A stretch of 12,842 nucleotides of DNA from positions 37,650-50,491 of the forward strand of contig WELB01000167.1 of the NCBI GenBank assembly GCA_009602725.1, written 5' to 3'. Under the pieces are notes generated by a model. It saw nothing but the letters and a program-made list of their open reading frames with translations, was not told where the DNA came from and did no database searches. Each line of letters begins with the position of its first letter. The first letter of the stretch is position 1. This document shows positions 9,901 through 12,842 of the stretch, piece by piece. A program made the position numbers and the translations under genes. The DNA is from Spirogloea muscicola (Eukaryota; Streptophyta; Zygnematophyceae; Spirogloeales; Spirogloeaceae).

Positions 9901-12842
9901 CCATTCAGCCTCCAATAAATGGCAACAGAAACGGCAACAGAGTTCGAGTACCTTGTCAGCTGAATGAAGAGAATCTTGTATGAGAGTGAGCTCCCTCTTC
10001 CTCTCAATGAGGTCAGAGAGGTTTGCAAACATGTCCTTCAGGGGTCCCTTGACGAGCTCCAGGCCTTTCTGTGCCATCTCCTCCCTAGTCTGCATGAACG
10101 ACTCACGACATACGGTTCACGATGGCCCTGCATGAGCCAGCACTGCAGGGACCTTCTGGGTGTAGCTGACAACTTCAACGAGATGTGTCTCAGACCAATC
10201 AGCTCAGGCCTCTCACCTGCCTCCACTGTGACGGTGTAAGCTCATATGGCATATGGCCATATATCCAAGCAAGCTGCAGTTCCATGTGAGGAGGGGCGTC
10301 CACGCCATCCTTCACTTTCATCAAAGGCAGCGGCTTCTGCAAGCTTGGATCCTCAATCACAGCGAGCTCTACTTTTTTCTCAGGCAGCTCCTCCTCATCG
10401 CATCCTGCCTTCTCCCCGTCCCCAAGGTTGACAAAGTGATCACCATTCAGCATGCCAACGGCATCCTTCTCGACAAGGTCTTGGACAAGCCGCGGCTCCT
10501 CATTGCCTGATTCAAAGCTCTCGCCTCCATTCTGCTCGACCTTGGTGTCGAGCGAGACGGGCTGTGGAGCATCCTCTGCTGTGAGAGGATCCAAGGTGCT
10601 TTCCTTCAGGACCCGGTCGTCAATAAGCATCATGCTGAAGTCGTCATTGAGCAGGAGCCGGTCCTGGATGATGTCGCCATCAGGGTTGCTGTCTTTCTCA
10701 GTTCCTCCACTTGCTACGTTGCTGCTGTTCATCAGGAAGCGGTCTATGCTGATCGTCTGCAGAGCAAACAAGGAGCATGCATCTGTCAACCGCTGAGATA
10801 AGACTTGCACAGCGGTAGCCCCTTTGCTCAACAATGGACGCTACAGGTCCTCCTCTTGTATAGTACCAACAAGAGCCTCCACTTGCAAATGAAGAGGGAT
10901 GAAAGCTTTCGCTAGCCACGACTACAAACTTCAGCAGCCGCTCAGATAAATGCTGGACATATGTGAGGGCTTCGCCATTACATGCTTTCAGCAGGTGTTC
11001 AAAACCAATGTAGCTACAGGGAGTGCATTTGGCACCCCAAGAGGCACACCAACTTGAATGTATCAACCAGGATAAATCCCTCTCACAACTTTTTACTGTA
11101 ACCAAAACTAGAGAGGAACAAGCACCTGTCCAAGCTCCAACAGGTACTGCTCAATGTTGCGCAGGTGCATTGCATCTAAGAAGCGAATGTACATGGGGCT
11201 GGGGTTGAGCTCCACGGGCAGCGTTGGCTCTACGACCATTGTCTGAGAAGCCAACGGATTGTACAGATTTTTAACAGTTGCAAGGGCACTTCATGGTGGA
11301 AACCATTCAAGCCCATTCACCAAGGGAGGGCTCAGTGGATCGCATGGAAATATAGATTGTAACGAGAAAATTAACAGACAAAGAATCATTGCAGCACGCC
11401 TTCTTGATAGATAGCCTGCATACCTGGATTTCCTCCATAGCATACTGCACAATCTTGTGGACGTGCTCGCCACTAAGGCACTTAGCCTTGATCATGGATC
11501 GCAGCAGGTCATAGACGTGCTCAAGGAGCTTCTTCCTCTCCAAGTCCTCAACGACAGGTAGATTTTGCGGAGGAAGGTCGGGACCAGGAAAGAGGCGCTT
11601 CTGCCGCTGGCAATCACCATTGCAGATGTGGCCATTCGCAACGTGGCCGTCATCGGCCTCTGCCTGCTCGAGCTCATCGCCGGCAGCCACCTCACCTGGC
11701 GGGCTTGAAGGCTTCTCAGACAGGTCACCGGCACTCTTCTCTTGCTCCAGATGAGCACCGACCTGGTCGTTGCTGCGCTCATGTAGGTTCTCGGAGCTGC
11801 TCTGGCTGGACGACGTGCTGCTGTCACTGGCGTCGTTGCTGCTGTTTGACACCGCCAAGCTCTGATTGCAAAGCCCGCTCCCTGAGACCAATGTGAGCCC
11901 CGGTTCGCCGCCCTGGACATCAACCTATGCAACGCGGAAACGATGACATCGCATGAAGAGGGTCCATAATTGTCAAATATGTACTGCCTGACACGCTTAC
12001 TATGCAAGTACCCTCGTCTACTTGCGCTTGGAGTCTATGTCAAGCAATGAGCAAGCGAAAAACACAAGGAACACTTAACATACCTTCGGGGCTGCATCTA
12101 TGAGCATCTTCACAGCAGCAAGGCCATCAACCGGACGAATATCTTCGTCATTGATCACCTCCAGCCAGTCAAGATCAGTCTCCTGCTCGCACACATGCAA
12201 GCAAGTCACATCAGCTGGCCTTTTGCCACGCGCAATCGCACAGCTAAGTCAGATGGCTGCGCAAGGTGCAGGCAGCGAGGTAAGAGCTTGTGGAGCACCT
12301 GCGGGAGGAGCTTCGACTGCTTGGACGTGAGCTTCCCCACGTGCTCATCCATGACATGCCGGTTGTGCTCCTGGTGGTCAATGAACCGCTCGCCGCACCG
12401 GCAGCAGGCCCAGAACCGCCACGTCTTCTTCTCCTGCGCAAATGCCAGCGCCTCCGCCAGCGCATCCACGGCCTCCGCCTGGCGCGTGCCGGAAAGGCTG
12501 CTCTTGAAGTCCGCGAGGGACACCTCCAGCAGCCGGTCCCGCGTCTCCTGCGGCACGTCCTTCCAGAATGGCTTCACGCGCGCCACCTTCTCCTTCACCT
12601 GCGATGGCTGCGACGGCGAGGCAAAAGGACGCATGGTCATGGCTTTGCCAATAGGTTTGTCACGCATTTACACGGACGGCAATGGCATCTCGATGCCAGT
12701 GCGGCGCTAAGCATCGCCAAGGTTCAGCATGAAAACCTTGGAGTTGCGGCGGACGAGCCCGTCGCGGGCGCCCTTGCGACGGTCCCCCGGCCGCCGCAGC
12801 AGCCGCGACGAGGGCGCCTCGTCGTCGTTCGCGCCGCCGCCG
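3982..12842 (-). CDS. DUF629/UCH-domain ubiquitin carboxyl-terminal hydrolase-related protein, 5' partial, 23 exons
   Basis: Exons in coding order (high to low): 12841-12737, 12598-12299, 12182-12084, 11912-11424, 11242-11126, 10756-10217, 10089-9952, 9814-9584, 9471-9301, 9178-9050, 8809-8657, 8488-8439, 8298-8058, 7807-6958, 6856-6698, 6548-6295, 6034-5910, 5786-5693, 5462-5181, 4998-4851, 4648-4515, 4299-4213, 4068-3982 (TGA at 3984-3982). They sum to 4983 nt, 1660 residues. Domains: C2H2 finger and DUF629 (about 36-595), helical charged segment (597-921), low-complexity linker (922-1257), C-terminal UCH domain (about 1320-1655). It corresponds to the plant family of Arabidopsis At3g47890/At3g47910. 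The N-terminal DUF627 region expected in this family lies beyond 12842. The role is ubiquitin cleavage or binding, in cytosol or nucleus. 17 of 22 introns are phase 0. The 6958/6856 junction is the least certain; 6866 is an alternative acceptor. The family call is firm; activity is not established. Confidence 0.9.
4213..4299 (-). other. His/Asp box exon of the UCH domain
   Basis: This 87-bp exon encodes VCYYGQHYHCFAF followed by WVMFDDSTVK. It aligns with the canonical USP His box (GHY-x-aromatic) and the (F/Y)(D/N)D-x-V element that supply the catalytic His and Asp/Asn. The His of QHY is codon 4281-4279 and the two Asp are codons 4230-4225. The exon is flanked by CTGCAG on the acceptor side and AAG followed by GTTCAAG on the donor side. 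Confidence 0.88.
6295..6333 (-). other. Cys box of the UCH domain, with catalytic-position Cys
   Basis: The codons for YNCFLNVVIQ place a Cys (codon 6318-6316) where active USPs have the nucleophile of their N-x-x-Y/C-L-N motif. The exon ends after the Gln and splicing continues into SLWHL at 6034, so an intron of 260 bp splits the Cys-box helix. Confidence 0.88.
6698..8298 (-). other. Charged helical segment and low-complexity linker, exons 13-15
   Basis: Exon 8298-8058 encodes an acidic stretch (EDIEEAGE, EHEHEATEDFD) followed by a heptad-like helix (ILARQLAELEAEERKLAEAL, RRAEENAKCELMRKRRE), likely coiled coil. Exon 7807-6958, the largest at 850 bp, is rich in Ser, Gly, Glu and Ala with no fold I recognise. 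It contains a basic Ser/Arg/Lys cluster (GKGSKSRSRASRGSRKKAQR), a possible nuclear localisation signal. The exon ending at 6698 carries FQADLEQAMRQSL, a motif conserved just before the UCH domain in plant homologues. The 6957-6857 intron is my best fit (donor CAA followed by GTACAT, acceptor ACACAG). Confidence 0.75.
8439..10089 (-). other. Helical, charged middle region of the hydrolase-like protein, exons 7-12
   Basis: Six exons encode a mostly helical region. Recognisable family landmarks in order are TREEMAQKGLELVK, SYEKVLQKRFNDLME, EEIISRIDVRVKAAVSSQK, VYDFRSVVLPLLKKFLR and KSDKAREAFLAELA, followed by a Lys-rich tail (KGRSKEKGSRKVKDLKKG). Exon 8488-8439 is only 50 bp and is the smallest in the gene. 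It is supported by clean splice sites and by phase 2 closing on the next exon. Alignment of FLR followed by DRLEAAEERA with the family fixes the exon 8809 acceptor at the CAG at 8812-8810. Confidence 0.82.
10757..11125 (-). other. Largest intron of the hydrolase-like gene (369 bp), no exon found
   Basis: The donor is CAG followed by GTGCTT at 11125 and the acceptor CTGCAG ends at 10757. A minus-strand open frame covers most of it (to 11105), but it has no usable splice sites that restore family sequence, and the flanking exons join in phase 0 without it. I see no RNA gene or repeat. Confidence 0.7.
12341..12406 (-). other. C2H2 zinc-finger motif in the DUF629 region
   Basis: The residues fit C-x2-C-x3-F-x8-H-x4-H exactly: CCRCGERF, then HVMDEH. 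The two Cys codons are 12406-12404 and 12397-12395; the two His codons are 12358-12356 and 12343-12341. Plant homologues keep a similar finger (WxCCRC at its start). Whether it binds nucleic acid, protein or only stabilises the fold is unknown. Confidence 0.85.
12599..12736 (-). other. First intron in the window, with tandem 3' splice sites
   Basis: The donor is AAC TCC AAG followed by GTTTTC at 12736. Two CAG acceptors nine bases apart (ending at 12608 and 12599) both keep phase 0 and differ only by Pro-Ser-Gln at the start of the next exon. The intron also contains a minus-strand TAG in the frame of the upstream exon, confirming that it must be removed. Confidence 0.7.
12737..12842 (-). other. 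Partial upstream exon, Arg-rich hinge before DUF629
   Basis: The frame that splices correctly encodes 35 residues: a Gly run, NDDEAPSSRLL, then an Arg/Lys-rich part (RRPGDRRKGARDGL, VRRNSK). A basic, variable hinge at this place is typical between the DUF627 and DUF629 regions of the plant family. The exon is cut by the window edge. Confidence 0.75.

Larger units (their letters stand above)
10217..12598 (-). other. DUF629 region of the hydrolase-like protein, exons 2-6
   Basis: Exon 12598-12299 starts VKEKVARVKPFWKDV and holds a C2H2 finger. The exon 12182-12084 gives TDLDWLEVINDEDIRPVDG and AAVKMLIDA. Exon 11912-11424 begins with a Ser/Asn/Asp-rich low-complexity part and ends with the conserved LERKKLLEHVYDLLRSM and HVHKIVQYAMEEIQ. 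Exon 11242-11126 gives PSPMYIRFLDAMHLRNIEQY, the equivalent of the family's QTP-CICFLG segment. Exon 10756-10217 contains DRLLLNDDFSMMLIDDRVLK and ends LAWIYGHMPYELTPSQWRQ. The order matches the plant family throughout, with lineage-specific low-complexity insertions in exons 4 and 6. Confidence 0.87.

Noticed and set aside
10698-11105. Minus-strand open frame of 135 codons that could be an extra exon
   Set aside because: It covers the 369-bp intron. Flanking exons join in phase and match the family without it, and its translation shows no family motif.
7163-11636. A 12-bp identity (7163-7174 and 11625-11636) giving ANGHI in two distant exons of the same gene
   Set aside because: It is a single short match in low-complexity exons, with no further similarity around it; chance is likely.
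12195-12710. Forward open frame of 171 codons
   Set aside because: Antisense to the DUF629 zinc-finger exon, whose minus-strand reading matches a known family and has proper splice sites.

Overview
This is a stretch of nuclear DNA from a photosynthetic eukaryote of the green lineage, most likely a streptophyte (land plant or streptophyte alga). Two intron-rich genes show this. One encodes a plastid fibrillin with two PAP domains. The other encodes a large plant-type ubiquitin-hydrolase-like protein of DUF629/UCH architecture. Degenerate CCCTAAA-type sequence in two introns fits the same lineage. I cannot name the species. There are no bacterial operons, RNA genes, CRISPR arrays or intact mobile elements.

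Layout: 1-121 is an uninterrupted run of 121 A, probably an assembly end, gap filler or artefact. 122-264 is GC-rich with no exon I can assign. 265-3278 (+ strand) holds ten exons of the fibrillin gene, closest in my memory to Arabidopsis PAP12/FBN10. Its N-terminal part, including the transit peptide, is missing to the left. 3279-3981 is the gap between two convergent genes. 3982-12842 (- strand) holds 23 exons of the ubiquitin-hydrolase-like gene, whose 5' end (expected DUF627 region) lies beyond the right edge.

I rebuilt both gene models by hand from splice sites, reading phase and remembered family sequence. The fibrillin exons sum to 963 nt (320 codons plus stop). The hydrolase exons sum to 4983 complete-codon nt (1660 codons plus stop). 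Phases close at every junction. The weakest junction is between the exons ending at 6958 and starting at 6856. Most introns are 100-370 bp and phase 0.

The two proteins have no evident functional link; the arrangement looks like ordinary tail-to-tail neighbours. One acts on plastid lipids (thylakoid or plastoglobule). The other probably acts on ubiquitin, or only binds it. I found no convincing new system. The points worth a second look are the retained Cys/His/Asp positions in a family often called inactive, a C2H2 finger inside the DUF629 region, a GC-AG intron, a stop-free 3n intron, poly-C and telomere-like tracts confined to fibrillin introns, and a marked 5'-to-3' fall in GC3 in both genes.
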